Of a DNA stretch of 64,000 bases, positions 1 to 9,065 are shown in pieces (the first letter of the stretch is position 1; each line of letters begins with the position of its first letter). The stretch covers positions 3,286,001-3,350,000 of the forward strand of contig NZ_CP030047.1 in assembly GCF_015291625.1 (NCBI RefSeq). The letters run 5' to 3'. The notes beneath the pieces were generated by a model. It was not told the origin of the DNA and ran no database searches. It saw only the letters and a list, made by a program, of their open reading frames with translations. Origin of the DNA: Bradyrhizobium sp. CCBAU 53421 (lineage in GTDB: Bacteria > Pseudomonadota > Alphaproteobacteria > Rhizobiales > Xanthobacteraceae). A program made the position numbers and the translations under genes.

Positions 1-629
1 GAGACGGTCAGCGGGATGGCACGGAAGTCGTCGTGGAAGGCGCGGATCCGGCGGGCCAGTTCGCCGGCGCTGATGCCGGCGGGAAGCTCGCACATCTCGC
101 GGTACATTTGCCGTGTGCTCTTGATACCGCACCAGGCGATTTCCAGCTCCTGCAGCGGCGAGGGATCGCGGGCGAGGTCGCGCGACATCCGCCAAAACAG
201 ATGGGCAAGCCGCACATAGGCGATCTGCTCGAGCCCACGCACGCTGATCTTGTCGGGAATGATGAAGGGCTCGACCCCGACGATGGGGCCGGAATCGACG
301 CGCGCGGCCATCACGTGGGCCGTCGCGCCGAACGTGCGGGCGCCGTCATAGAACGCGAAATGGGCCGGCGCCCAGCCGGGATACTGAGGCGGGCCGGGGT
401 GGAAATTGTAGGCGCCATGGCCGAGCGCCGCGAGGATGCTCTCAGGCACGATGACGCTGGTGGTGAACGCTAGCAGCCGCGCCTCGCGCAACACTTCGGG
501 CTCGATCGCCGCGAGGTCCTCGGCCGTCACCGCGCAGCGGAACGACAGCGCCGGATTGTGCGCCTTCAACAGCTCGGTGAGTGCGAATTGCTGGCTGGCG
601 ACGCCGGTGAGAAGGATGATGGTCTTCAT
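1..629 (-). CDS. Formyltransferase-family protein (3' end outside window)
   Basis: The visible 209 residues have the formyltransferase fold shared by methionyl-tRNA formyltransferase and sugar N-formyltransferases. The family's Asn-x-His...Asp catalytic arrangement can be read as N75-F-H77 in the segment NFHPGPPQYPG and D112 in VDSGPIVG. ATG at 629 is preferred over an in-frame ATG at 659 because an AGAAGGA ribosome site sits upstream of it. The stop codon lies beyond base 1. It is first in a minus-strand group with a probable glycosyltransferase and a HAD protein, next to flagellin. This suggests modification of a glycan amine rather than tRNA, but the substrate is inferred from context only. 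Confidence 0.8.
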   Translation of the reverse strand, partial: MKTIILLTGVASQQFALTELLKAHNPALSFRCAVTAEDLAAIEPEVLREARLLAFTTSVIVPESILAALGHGAYNFHPGPPQYPGWAPAHFAFYDGARTFGATAHVMAARVDSGPIVGVEPFIIPDKISVRGLEQIAYVRLAHLFWRMSRDLARDPSPLQELEIAWCGIKSTRQMYREMCELPAGISAGELARRIRAFHDDFRAIPLTV

Positions 630-670
630 GATGTCGATGTCCTTCTCTTGGCTGGTCATTACACGGTTGA

Positions 671-2029
671 TCAGCCGCGCTGCCCGGCCATGACGACGAC
701 GCTGCCGGCGTTGCGGGATTGCCCCACGGTGCGGAACAGATCGGCCGGCAATGCCTGCCAGGGCGCGATCTCGATGATCCGGTTGTTCGCACTCCTGGCT
801 GCCGATTTCGCCGCGCGAATATCGTCCTGCCAGGGGCACAGCGCGAGCTCGAGCCGGCCGAACCCGCCGCAATCGGCGACGAACGCTCCGGTGACTGCCT
901 CGATGCTGGCAGCCATTTCGCGTGCGTCGCTGGTTGCGATATCGCGCATGATCACCGTGATCGCGTCATTCGAGGCCGCTTGCGACCTGATCACGATCAT
1001 GGCGTCCCGGCCGCCGCTGCGGCTCGCGCGCCGCGCGGCTCGCATCGCGATGCCGAATTCGGCATCGGGTCCCAGGTCGCTGTTGTCGGTCGGCAGATTG
1101 TGGACGATCGTGGTGTGGCGGGGCGTGCCGGCATCTTCGGCAGGCGCATGGTACGAGCGCGGCAGCCAGGCCGTGTCGAGCGCCATCTGCGACGAGGTCA
1201 AGCTCCAGGCCTGATCGAGCAGGTAGCCCTCCCAGACCGCGGGATAAGCGGTCGCGATGTGATGCCAGTTGCGCAGCAGCGCTTCGGCGGCAGGGGTGCG
1301 ACCGAAATAGAGCGTGCGTGCCGACATCTCCCACCGGTTCCATTTGTGGAGCGCGACGTCGCATGCGAGCGACGACGGTAGCAGTGGCGGCTCGCTGAGC
1401 GTCGCATCGGCCTCGATGAACAGCAGCGGCTCGCGATGCTCCTGCCACATCCGCAGCATGAAGCCAGTCTTCTCGGACGCGCGCATGCGCTCACCGTCAG
1501 CGGTGTCGATCGGCACGATGTCGCAGGCGATCTCGAATTCGGCCAGCTTCTCGCGGAGCACGCGGGCATGATCGTCGCCGAAGGCGCGGGGATAGCAGGA
1601 GACCACGCGCAGCGCGGTCTCGGATCGGGCGCCTTCCGCGGGCGCGATCGGGCGCCAGTTGAGACCGCCCCACCACATCTCGTGCGGACCATCGAAGCTC
1701 GGCCCGATGGTTCCGAAATCGGTCAGCTTGGACTTCAGGAAATCGAACGCGGGATTTTCGCCGAAGGGCACTACCACCGCACAGTCGGTGCGAAGCGACC
1801 GGTAGAGGATTTCGGCGGCGGGGCCGCTCGGCGGCTCGACGAGGATGATCACGCCGTGCTCCCGCTCCGGCAAAGAGCCGGCCTGATGAACGGTTGCACG
1901 TCCGAGCCGTTCAGACAGCCATGCGACCCGGCGGCGCTGTACAGCGCTCATCCGGATACCGTTCGCCGCCAGTAATTGGTCGAAATTCGTCTGCAAGCCG
2001 TCCGCTTGCGCCGTGTCAGCCGAAATCAT
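671..2029 (-). CDS. Probable glycosyltransferase-like protein
   Basis: This is a 452-residue protein with no signal peptide. The middle part (about residues 140-290) has features of a GT-A nucleotide-sugar transferase: a strand-helix region starting VVSCYPRAF, a buried acidic LLFIEADA segment that could be the metal-binding motif, and a later DVALHKWNRWEMS. The N- and C-terminal thirds are not recognised. It ends 41 bp before the formyltransferase gene on the same strand and lies 58 bp downstream of the HAD gene. The glycosyltransferase call is an inference from these segments and the neighbours. Flagellin, 4 kb away, is a plausible target. Confidence 0.5.
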   Translation of the reverse strand: MISADTAQADGLQTNFDQLLAANGIRMSAVQRRRVAWLSERLGRATVHQAGSLPEREHGVIILVEPPSGPAAEILYRSLRTDCAVVVPFGENPAFDFLKSKLTDFGTIGPSFDGPHEMWWGGLNWRPIAPAEGARSETALRVVSCYPRAFGDDHARVLREKLAEFEIACDIVPIDTADGERMRASEKTGFMLRMWQEHREPLLFIEADATLSEPPLLPSSLACDVALHKWNRWEMSARTLYFGRTPAAEALLRNWHHIATAYPAVWEGYLLDQAWSLTSSQMALDTAWLPRSYHAPAEDAGTPRHTTIVHNLPTDNSDLGPDAEFGIAMRAARRASRSGGRDAMIVIRSQAASNDAITVIMRDIATSDAREMAASIEAVTGAFVADCGGFGRLELALCPWQDDIRAAKSAARSANNRIIEIAPWQALPADLFRTVGQSRNAGSVVVMAGQRG

Positions 2030-2087
2030 GCCCGCGCTACCCCTCGTTAACCTTCTACGAGCGGGGCGGCCAGATCAGGCGGACAAA

Positions 2088-4592
2088 TCAGGCGCCGTTG
2101 GTTGCCTGCGCAGCATTGGCGCTGCGCCAGGTCAGCGTGGCCGAGGGGGCCCGGTTACCGTCCCGGTCCTCGACGGCAAGGATGCGGTCATGGTCGAGGG
2201 CGGTGAGCGCGACGGTGTAGATCGCAACATCGTCGTCGAAGCCGTCGACCGGGATCAGCAGCATGCCGTCCTCGGTCGTGGCGCGGAATTGGCGGCCGCT
2301 CCTCTCGAGGCCGGCATCGATCAGGCGTGCCTCGGCGATCGCCGTCACGTTCGAGCTCTCCGCAGCCATCGCTGCGCTCTCGCCGTGCTGGACCGTGACG
2401 CCGTGGAGCATCCCGGCGCGGCTGAGCTTTGCCAGCGGCAGCGCGATGGTCGCAACCGCCATGCGGCGCGACACTGGAATCCGCAGGCGGAGGTCGCCGA
2501 GCCCGGTATGATAGACGCTGACGGCTTCCAGCGACGCCTGGCCGTCCGGCCCGAACAGGCCGACCTGCAGCGTCCCGCATTGCGCCTCGCCGAACACGTT
2601 CGCGGGCAGGCGATTGGCGCCGAACAATGTGTAGAGGTAGGCGTGCGACGGCGACAGCGCGGCAAAGCTGCCGGCCAGCCACATCGGCGGCGCCTGCGCC
2701 GTGCAGGCGGTCAAGAGGCCGCGGGCGACGATGCAATCATTGATGAAGCTGGCGTCGAGCAGCGGCGCGAGCGCCTGCGTGCCGAGGTTGACGTCATGCT
2801 TGATGCCGCCGAGCAGCACGAGTTCATCATCGTCGGGCAGCAGCAGGAGGCGACCGAGCACGGCGGCGGCCCAGCGTGCCGCAACGATGGGGTCCGCGTC
2901 GGGCTGCAATGTATAGCGAGGTGCCAGCTCGCGGGCGCGCGACACATAGGCCAGCGTCCCGGATTGGACCTCGTTAGCCAGCGCGAGCTGAGCGGCGGGG
3001 CGCTGGTCGCCCTCGCGCAGCACCTCACCGCCGCGATAATCGCGCGCTGATCCTTCGTCGGAGCAGCACAGTTGCTCCAGCAACGCGACGTTGCGGATCA
3101 GCATGCGCTTAACGTGCGGCGTGACGATGCGATCGGAGATCAGGCCTTCCGCGGTGTCGTCATCGGCGATGTCGTCGAACGCATCGTCGAGCGTCAGCAG
3201 GTAGGCGCCATGCAGGCGGATGCGGATGCCCTCGCGATCGAAGATCCGCCGCAACGACTTCTGCACGCTTGCGGAATAGCCGAGGTCGACGAGAATGAGG
3301 TCGGTGCAGCCGTCGAAATCCGCGACCTTCGCCCGAAGATAGGCGAGCAGGCGCGTACGGACGCCGGCAGCGATGTCGGTGATCTCGCGCGGGTCCATCA
3401 GATCGGGCAGGGCGTCGGCGAGTTCACGGCCGCTCGCAATGCCGTCGGGATACTGCGCGAAGAACTTCATCACGGCGGGAGGCTGCACCTTGACGATATC
3501 GACAAAGGTCGCCGCGTCGATCTTGACGACCCGGCTCAATAGCTCACTGAGAGGTTCGAGCGTATCGGCGGAGCCGACCAGGCTGACGCGACGGTTGATC
3601 TCGACATAGGCACCGGTGTCGCCACGGCTTGCTTGCCAGACGCGATACGGCAGCAGACCGTCGCGGCCGAGGAATCCGATCGCAACCCGCGCGCCCTCGC
3701 GAGCCAGCGCAACACGCCGCGCTTCGATGAAGGCGTCGAACGCCGCCATCACCGGGCCGAGCACGGTCGCACCGAGACTGAAAGCGGGAGAATGATCGGC
3801 GCTGCGTGCGGTCACCGCGCGCCGCAGCGTGCGGGCACCATAATCGAGCCGCGACGGCTGATCGGGACACAGCAGTTCGAACATCGATGTTTCGCGCTGA
3901 AACTTCGATGCCAGTGCCGCGCTGGCCTGCGGATAGTAGCGCGGGCGGATGCCGTGACGGCGGGCACCCTTGATATCGGCGTTGTGATTGTCGCCGACGT
4001 GGAACGAGCTTGCCGCATCGATGCCCTGCTCGGCGAGGTACGCCTCGAACAGCGCTTCGCTCTTGCTGCTCGCGTGATCGCAGGATGCGTAGAGGAAATC
4101 CCAGGTCAGTCCCGGGCTGCAGGAGCGCAGCAGCTGCGCGAGCTGGTCGGTGCTCCAATAGGTGTCGGAGATGAAGCCAGTGCGAAAGCCGCCGCGCTTC
4201 ATGTCCAGATATTGCTCGAGCATTTCCGGGTTGGCGCGACACAGCTCGAGCTCGGCTTCGAATTCGATTCGAGCGAGATCATCCAGCGCATCGCGGCTCA
4301 GGCCGAACAGCCTGAACGGAAAGAATTTATAGATGTCGGCGATGCGCACTTCGGTGGAGCCGCTCCGCTCCAGCGCCAGCTTGCGCGCACGCGCCTCCGC
4401 CTGGATTCGATGCTGAACGAAACCGGTGGACATATCTGGAAATTTTTCAGCAATGCGCGAGAGCTGAAAAACCCTTTCAAATACGCCATCCGGCGTCGTG
4501 CAGGCGCGCAACAGAAATGTATCGAAAACATCGAACGAGCATGCAGAAACATTCTGCGCTCGACGCGACGCGTCGACCGTCATGATCGTCAT
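2088..4592 (-). CDS. Large HAD-superfamily hydrolase-like protein (COG5610 type)
   Basis: The protein has 834 residues from the ATG at 4592; a TTG six bases upstream is in frame but weaker. An N-terminal HAD domain is clear: motif I FDVFDT near residues 20-25 with candidate nucleophile D21, a GFISDTYW motif II region, a conserved Lys in SSKSEALF, and the late motif HVGDNHNADIKGA. A second region (about 270-480) contains FLGRDG and VDLGYSASVQ, and the C-terminal 300 residues look like a beta-rich accessory domain. Proteins of this architecture usually sit in polysaccharide or glycan clusters, which fits the two genes downstream. The substrate is unknown. Confidence 0.75.
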   Translation of the reverse strand: MTIMTVDASRRAQNVSACSFDVFDTFLLRACTTPDGVFERVFQLSRIAEKFPDMSTGFVQHRIQAEARARKLALERSGSTEVRIADIYKFFPFRLFGLSRDALDDLARIEFEAELELCRANPEMLEQYLDMKRGGFRTGFISDTYWSTDQLAQLLRSCSPGLTWDFLYASCDHASSKSEALFEAYLAEQGIDAASSFHVGDNHNADIKGARRHGIRPRYYPQASAALASKFQRETSMFELLCPDQPSRLDYGARTLRRAVTARSADHSPAFSLGATVLGPVMAAFDAFIEARRVALAREGARVAIGFLGRDGLLPYRVWQASRGDTGAYVEINRRVSLVGSADTLEPLSELLSRVVKIDAATFVDIVKVQPPAVMKFFAQYPDGIASGRELADALPDLMDPREITDIAAGVRTRLLAYLRAKVADFDGCTDLILVDLGYSASVQKSLRRIFDREGIRIRLHGAYLLTLDDAFDDIADDDTAEGLISDRIVTPHVKRMLIRNVALLEQLCCSDEGSARDYRGGEVLREGDQRPAAQLALANEVQSGTLAYVSRARELAPRYTLQPDADPIVAARWAAAVLGRLLLLPDDDELVLLGGIKHDVNLGTQALAPLLDASFINDCIVARGLLTACTAQAPPMWLAGSFAALSPSHAYLYTLFGANRLPANVFGEAQCGTLQVGLFGPDGQASLEAVSVYHTGLGDLRLRIPVSRRMAVATIALPLAKLSRAGMLHGVTVQHGESAAMAAESSNVTAIAEARLIDAGLERSGRQFRATTEDGMLLIPVDGFDDDVAIYTVALTALDHDRILAVEDRDGNRAPSATLTWRSANAAQATNGA

Positions 4593-5100
4593 GCGCAAAA
4601 TTCCCGCCAGTCCTCATGCGTTGAACGCCTGCGTGAGACAAATCAGGCGCGATGATTCAAAAAAGTTGATGCGGGATTCGAAAACGCGCGCTTCGCGACT
4701 GACAGATTCAAAAAATCCGATAACGTCGAAATGGTGATTCGGAAAAAATTGCCTAGTCGCATTCGTCGAATGCAAGATGGCGACCAACGGCAATGGATCA
4801 CTCGCATGCTCTGCGCATGCATGTGTTCGCGTGGCGTTAGTTGAAGTGACAACGGCGTTTTCCGGCGCGACGAACTTTTCCGCAGGCATGCGAGGCAATG
4901 CTGAACGACTGCTCCAGACTCCGTAGAATTGCTGGCTGCGCCTTCGCGCGGCGGCAGCTTTTGCCGGGCGGTCGGCAAAAATATCCAGCTAAGCATTTGA
5001 AAAATAACGAAAAAAGTTCGCCTGGTTTGCCTGGCCCCTCCGTTCAACGCTCAGAAGCCGCATGGGATGTGTGCGTGCGGCGTTGGTTGGAGAGCGGCGG
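4593..5100. promoter_or_regulatory. Divergent intergenic region with phased A-tracts
   Basis: This 508-bp region separates the minus-strand glycan genes from the plus-strand sigma-flagellin group and is visibly more AT-rich than its surroundings. Four near-identical GATTC(A/G)-plus-A-tract units begin at 4654, 4675, 4705 and 4736. They are spaced 21, 30 and 31 bp, close to whole helical turns, which predicts a static bend. Further on, GCATGC-type words recur near 4805-4825 and 4885. No convincing coding sequence was found; short ORFs on the minus strand have no recognisable motifs. Both flanking transcripts must start in or near this region. Confidence 0.5.
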
Positions 5101-5802
5101 ATGAGTTACGCGCTTGATGTGATGGCAGCGGTCGAGGTGGAGGCCACGGCGACCGCGGCTGCGCCGGTCGAAGCGACTGCTCCGTGGAGCAACGTTCCCA
5201 CGGTTGCCGATGCGGGCCCGCTCGACACCGTCGAGATCCAGGACGAAGACAAGGAGCTGCTCGACCGCCTCGCTGCCGGCGACGAGGCGGCGTTTCGTGC
5301 GCTCGTCGAACGCCACGTCGATCGCGCGTATGCGATCGCGCTGCGTATCGTCGGCAACGCCGCAGATGCCGAAGACGTGGTGCAGGACACGATGCTGAAG
5401 GTGTGGACGCATCGCGGCCGCTGGCAGCACGGCCGCGCCAAGTTCTCGACCTGGCTCTATCGCGTCGTCAGCAACCGCTGCATCGATCTGCGCCGCAAGC
5501 CGCGCACCGAGAATGTCGATGTCGTGCCCGAGGTCGCCGACACCCAGCTCGACGCCTCGACCGTGATCGAGCGCAGCGAGATCGGTAATCTTCTGGAGCT
5601 CGCGATGCAGCGGCTGCCCGAGCAGCAGCGCGTCGCGGTGATCCTCTCCTACCACGAGAACATGAGCAACGGCGAGATCGCCGAGGTGATGGACACGACC
5701 GTGGCCGCGGTCGAGTCGCTGCTGAAGCGCGGGCGGCAACAGCTGCGCGAAATGCTCAAGCGTCACGAGCGCGACCTGCGCGGCGCGTTTACCGACTGCT
5801 AA
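5101..5802 (+). CDS. RNA polymerase ECF-family sigma factor
   Basis: The product is a 233-residue group 4 sigma factor. Region 2 lies at about residues 55-130 (LLDRLAAGDEAAFRALVERH, then the core-binding DAEDVVQDTMLKVW, then FSTWLYRVVSNRCIDLRR). Region 4 lies at about 165-220 (LPEQQRVAVILSYHENMS, helix-turn-helix AEVMDTTVAAVESLLKRGR). ATG at 5101 is chosen because GGAGAGCGGCGG stands directly before it; an upstream ATG at 5062 would add 13 residues. The first 50 residues are an Ala/Val/Glu-rich tail of unknown role. It lies 140 bp upstream of flagellin. A possible anti-sigma partner is at 9066, beyond fliS. Confidence 0.9.
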   Translation: MSYALDVMAAVEVEATATAAAPVEATAPWSNVPTVADAGPLDTVEIQDEDKELLDRLAAGDEAAFRALVERHVDRAYAIALRIVGNAADAEDVVQDTMLKVWTHRGRWQHGRAKFSTWLYRVVSNRCIDLRRKPRTENVDVVPEVADTQLDASTVIERSEIGNLLELAMQRLPEQQRVAVILSYHENMSNGEIAEVMDTTVAAVESLLKRGRQQLREMLKRHERDLRGAFTDC

Positions 5803-5942
5803 CCATAAATTCCGGCTTCTGAAGATTTCGCGCCTGACCACCGGCGGCCGACCCGTTTGATCGGGCGGACGGGGGCTGGATCCGCGTCACTTCACTTTTT
5901 CACGATGCGGCATGCCATGCCCCATCAGCACAGGAGCTATTC

Positions 5943-6767
5943 ATGCCGGCAATTTCCACCAACACCGCCGCCAACTCCGCGGTCCGCTACCTCAACATCA
6001 ACTCGCAGCAGGAAACCAGCGCACTGTCGAAGCTGTCGAGCGGCTCGCGCATCACCTCCGCTTCCGACGACGCCGCCGGTCTCGCGATCTCGACCCGCAT
6101 CTCCTCGGACATCACGACGCTGCAGCAGGCCGCCACCAACGCGGCGCAGGCGACCTCGATCCTGCAGACCGCCGACGGCGGCGCGTCCAACATCTCGGAC
6201 ATCCTGGCCCGCATGAAGTCGCTGGCCTCCGAGTCCGCTTCCGGCACCGTGGCCGACTCCAGCCGCGCCTACATCAACTCGGAATTCACGCAGCTCAAGG
6301 GCGAAATCGACTCCATCGCCTCCGGCACCCGCTACAGCAGCCAGAGCTTGCTCGATGGTTCGAGCGTGTTCTCCTCGGGCGTCTCGGTGCTGGTCGGCTC
6401 GACCTCGGCCGACACCATCACGATCACCCTGACCAGCCTGACGGCATCCTCGCTCGGCGTAACCTCGCTCGACGTCTCCAGCCTGTCGAGCGCCACCAGC
6501 GCAATGTCGGCCCTCGACAGCGCGATCGACACCGTGTCGTCCGCCCGCGCCGAGATCGGTGCCCAGGAATCGCGCTTCAACTTCTCGGCCGACTCGATCT
6601 CGACCCAGACCCAGAACCTGCAGTCCGCCAACTCGGCGATCAAGGACGTCGATATCGCTTCCGAACAGGCGACGCTGTCTTCGGCCGAAGTGAAGACCCA
6701 GGCCGCGGTGTCGGCGGAAACGGCCGCCAACCAGATGCCGCAGTACCTGCTGAAGCTGCTCGGCTAA
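5943..6767 (+). CDS. fliC: Flagellin
   Basis: This is a 274-residue flagellin, the filament subunit. It keeps the conserved D0/D1 helices at both ends: the N-terminal segment with KLSSGSRITSASDDAAGLAI (about residues 30-49), and a C-terminal helix with SRFNFSADSI and the closing NQMPQYLLKLLG. The central variable part is only about 70 residues, so this is a compact flagellin without large outer domains. It is rich in Ser and Thr, as expected if it is glycosylated by nearby enzymes. A perfect hairpin directly after the stop separates it from fliD. Rhizobia often carry several flagellins; paralogues would be elsewhere. Confidence 0.95.
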   Translation: MPAISTNTAANSAVRYLNINSQQETSALSKLSSGSRITSASDDAAGLAISTRISSDITTLQQAATNAAQATSILQTADGGASNISDILARMKSLASESASGTVADSSRAYINSEFTQLKGEIDSIASGTRYSSQSLLDGSSVFSSGVSVLVGSTSADTITITLTSLTASSLGVTSLDVSSLSSATSAMSALDSAIDTVSSARAEIGAQESRFNFSADSISTQTQNLQSANSAIKDVDIASEQATLSSAEVKTQAAVSAETAANQMPQYLLKLLG

Positions 6768-6779
6768 TTCGAACGACAG

Positions 6780-6813
6780 ATCGGGCCGGCATGATGCCGG
6801 CCCGATTCTCATT
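6780..6813 (+). terminator. Strong hairpin terminator after flagellin
   Basis: Bases 6780-6790 (ATCGGGCCGGC) pair perfectly with 6796-6806 around the loop ATGAT, and TCTCATT follows. It lies 12 bp after the flagellin stop codon. The U-tract is weak, so it may act partly as a 3'-end stabiliser, but it explains how abundant flagellin mRNA can be uncoupled from fliD. Confidence 0.75.
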
Positions 6814-6830
6814 ACGGCGGAAGTGTCGAC

Positions 6831-8537
6831 ATGACGGTCAGCAGCGCTACCTCGAGCACATCAGGCACGACGTCGTCCAGTTCCGCCAGTTCTGCCAGCA
6901 CGGTCACCACGACCGGAACCACCAATTCGACCAGCATCGACTGGAGTGCCCTGATCGACGCCGAGGTCAACGCCAAGCTCGCGGCGGCGACCTCCGTCAC
7001 GACGACGATCACCGCGAACCAGGCCAAGATCACGGCCTACCAATCCCTGCAGACCGAGCTGTCGACACTGGCCACCGGCCTGTCGTCGCTCAGCACGTCG
7101 ATCATCAACTCGATCGCCACCAACGCGTTCGCCACGCGCTCGGCGACGATCTCATCCACCGGCGACGTCAGCGCGTCCTCGGCGCTCAACATGAGCGTCA
7201 ACAGCGGCTCGGCGACCGGCGATCACACGCTCCAGATCACCCAGCTCGCGACCGCGCAGAAGGTGATCGGCGCTTCGCAGCCGAGCACGTCGACGGCGCT
7301 CGGCCTCTCCGGCACGTTTTCGCTGGGCCTTGCCGGCGGCAGCAGCACGGCGATCTCGATCACCAGCGGCATGTCGATGCAGGATATCGTCGACACCATC
7401 AACGCCCAGACCTCGAGCACCAATGTCCAGGCCTCCATCGTCCAGGTGTCGAGCGGGTCGTTTGAGATGGTGTTGACAGGGACCAAGGACGCCGCCGACA
7501 TCACCTATTCGTCGACGTCAGGCGACGACATCCTGAGCAAGCTCGGCGTCACCGACACATCGGGGGCTTTCACCGACGTGCTGCAGAAGTCTCAGTCTGC
7601 CGAATTCACCCTCGACGGCATCGCACTGACCCGCAACACCAACGACATTTCCGACGTTCTCTCCGGTGTCACATTCGACCTGCTGCAGCCTACCCCGAGC
7701 GGCACCAGCCTGAACATCGGCATCTCGACCGACACCAGCCAGATCACGTCAGCGCTGCAAACCTTCGTCACCAACTACAATGCGTTTCGTGACCAGGTCA
7801 TCGCGCAGTCCGCGCAGAATTCCGACGGCACGGCCGCATCGAGCGCGGTGCTGTTCGGCGACAGCACGATGCGCGATATCATGACCCAGCTCCAGCAGAT
7901 GCTCAGCGGGTCGGTCGGCGGCATGACGATGGCGGACCTCGGCCTGTCCTTCAACGAGAACAACGAGCTGCAGCTCGATACCGGCACGCTCTCGACCGTG
8001 CTGACGCAGAATCTCGCCGGCGTCACCCAGCTGCTCTCGGCGCAGACGACCACCTCGTCCAGCCAGCTCAACGTGGTCAACACCGGCACGTCGCCGCAAT
8101 CGTTCACGCTCGACGTGACGGTGGATTCGACCGGCACGCTGACCGGCGCCTCCGTCGGCGGCGACAGTTCCCAGTTCTCCGTGGTCGGCAACTCCATCAT
8201 CGGCAATTCGGGCACGATCTACGCCGGGATGGCTTTCACCTATACCGGGTCGACCTCGCAATCGATCACCGTGACGTCGACGTCGGGGCTCGCGTCGCAA
8301 CTCTATCAGCTCGCGCACACCAGCTCCGGGACCAGCGGTCAGCTGCAGACCATGATCACCAACCTGCAGTCGCGCGACACCGATCTGCAGTCCCAGGTCA
8401 GTGACATCCAGAGCAATGCGGCGACGTTCAAGGCGCAGCTGCAGGTTCAATACGCCAATTATCAGGCCGCCATCGAAAGCGCGAACAACACGCTGGGCTA
8501 CCTGAGCGCCCTCCTGAACGCATCATCGAGTAAATAA
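6831..8537 (+). CDS. fliD: Flagellar filament cap protein FliD (HAP2)
   Basis: This 568-residue protein is the filament cap that helps flagellin subunits fold at the growing tip. After a Ser/Thr-rich start, the FliD N-terminal domain begins at about residue 38 with SIDWSALIDAEVNAKLA and the helix ITANQAKITAYQSLQTELS. The C-terminal domain (about 345-565) ends in the coiled-coil stretch LQSRDTDLQSQVSDIQSNAA and QYANYQAAIESANNTLGYL. The stop codon overlaps the fliS start (TAATG), so the two are probably translationally coupled. Length is within the usual range for FliD. Confidence 0.93.
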   Translation: MTVSSATSSTSGTTSSSSASSASTVTTTGTTNSTSIDWSALIDAEVNAKLAAATSVTTTITANQAKITAYQSLQTELSTLATGLSSLSTSIINSIATNAFATRSATISSTGDVSASSALNMSVNSGSATGDHTLQITQLATAQKVIGASQPSTSTALGLSGTFSLGLAGGSSTAISITSGMSMQDIVDTINAQTSSTNVQASIVQVSSGSFEMVLTGTKDAADITYSSTSGDDILSKLGVTDTSGAFTDVLQKSQSAEFTLDGIALTRNTNDISDVLSGVTFDLLQPTPSGTSLNIGISTDTSQITSALQTFVTNYNAFRDQVIAQSAQNSDGTAASSAVLFGDSTMRDIMTQLQQMLSGSVGGMTMADLGLSFNENNELQLDTGTLSTVLTQNLAGVTQLLSAQTTTSSSQLNVVNTGTSPQSFTLDVTVDSTGTLTGASVGGDSSQFSVVGNSIIGNSGTIYAGMAFTYTGSTSQSITVTSTSGLASQLYQLAHTSSGTSGQLQTMITNLQSRDTDLQSQVSDIQSNAATFKAQLQVQYANYQAAIESANNTLGYLSALLNASSSK

Positions 8538-8980
8538 TGACCCAGAATGCCACGGCCTACCTCGCCAACAATGCCTATCGATCCGCTGCGGTGGCGGTTC
8601 CGCCGTTGAAGGCGGTGGTGATGCTGTGCGACGGCGCCATCACGTTTCTGCAGAAGGCGCTGGATGCGCACGAGGCGAAGCGCTTCGAGGAAGGGCACGT
8701 CCACCTGACGCGGGCGACCGCGATCCTGCGTGGGCTGAGCCACCATCTCGACGTCACCCGCGGCGGGGCGATGGCCGATCGTCTTTTCCGAACCTACAAC
8801 GCCCTGATCATGGCATGCCTGCGCTCCTATGGCCGGCCGCACGCCAGGGAGAATTTCCGGCGCATCATTGCCAGCCTGACCGAGCTCCGCGACGCCTGGA
8901 AGTTCGTCGAGGCAACCGCCGGCAAGGCCGCCAAGGCTAAAACGCTCGACAGGACGCTCGAATCAGCCGCCGGCCGTTGA
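8537..8980 (+). CDS. fliS: Flagellin export chaperone FliS
   Basis: A 147-residue protein with the FliS helical pattern: YRSAAV near the N-terminus, VMLCDGAITFLQKALDAHEA (about residues 28-47), a middle ATAILRGLSHHLD helix and a C-terminal LTELRDAWK. FliS binds the flagellin C-terminus in the cytoplasm and keeps it unpolymerised before export. It overlaps fliD by one base. The Lys/Ala-rich C-terminal tail is a short extension beyond the usual domain. Confidence 0.9.
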   Translation: MTQNATAYLANNAYRSAAVAVPPLKAVVMLCDGAITFLQKALDAHEAKRFEEGHVHLTRATAILRGLSHHLDVTRGGAMADRLFRTYNALIMACLRSYGRPHARENFRRIIASLTELRDAWKFVEATAGKAAKAKTLDRTLESAAGR

Positions 8981-9065
8981 GCGGGCGAATCGGCCGGCGA
9001 CCTCATTTCGCCGGGAGGGGGCAGGGCGCTCGGGCGGGTGTCCTGTTGGGGAAAAAGGCCGTCCG

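Noticed and set aside
4614..4898. A 94-residue minus-strand ORF in the phased A-tract region
   Set aside because: It has no recognisable motif, no ribosome site, and includes the repeated GATTC-A units, so it looks non-coding.
5912..7465. A 517-residue frame spanning flagellin and the start of fliD
   Set aside because: Out of frame with both clear genes and repetitive in Arg/His/Asp; not a real fusion.
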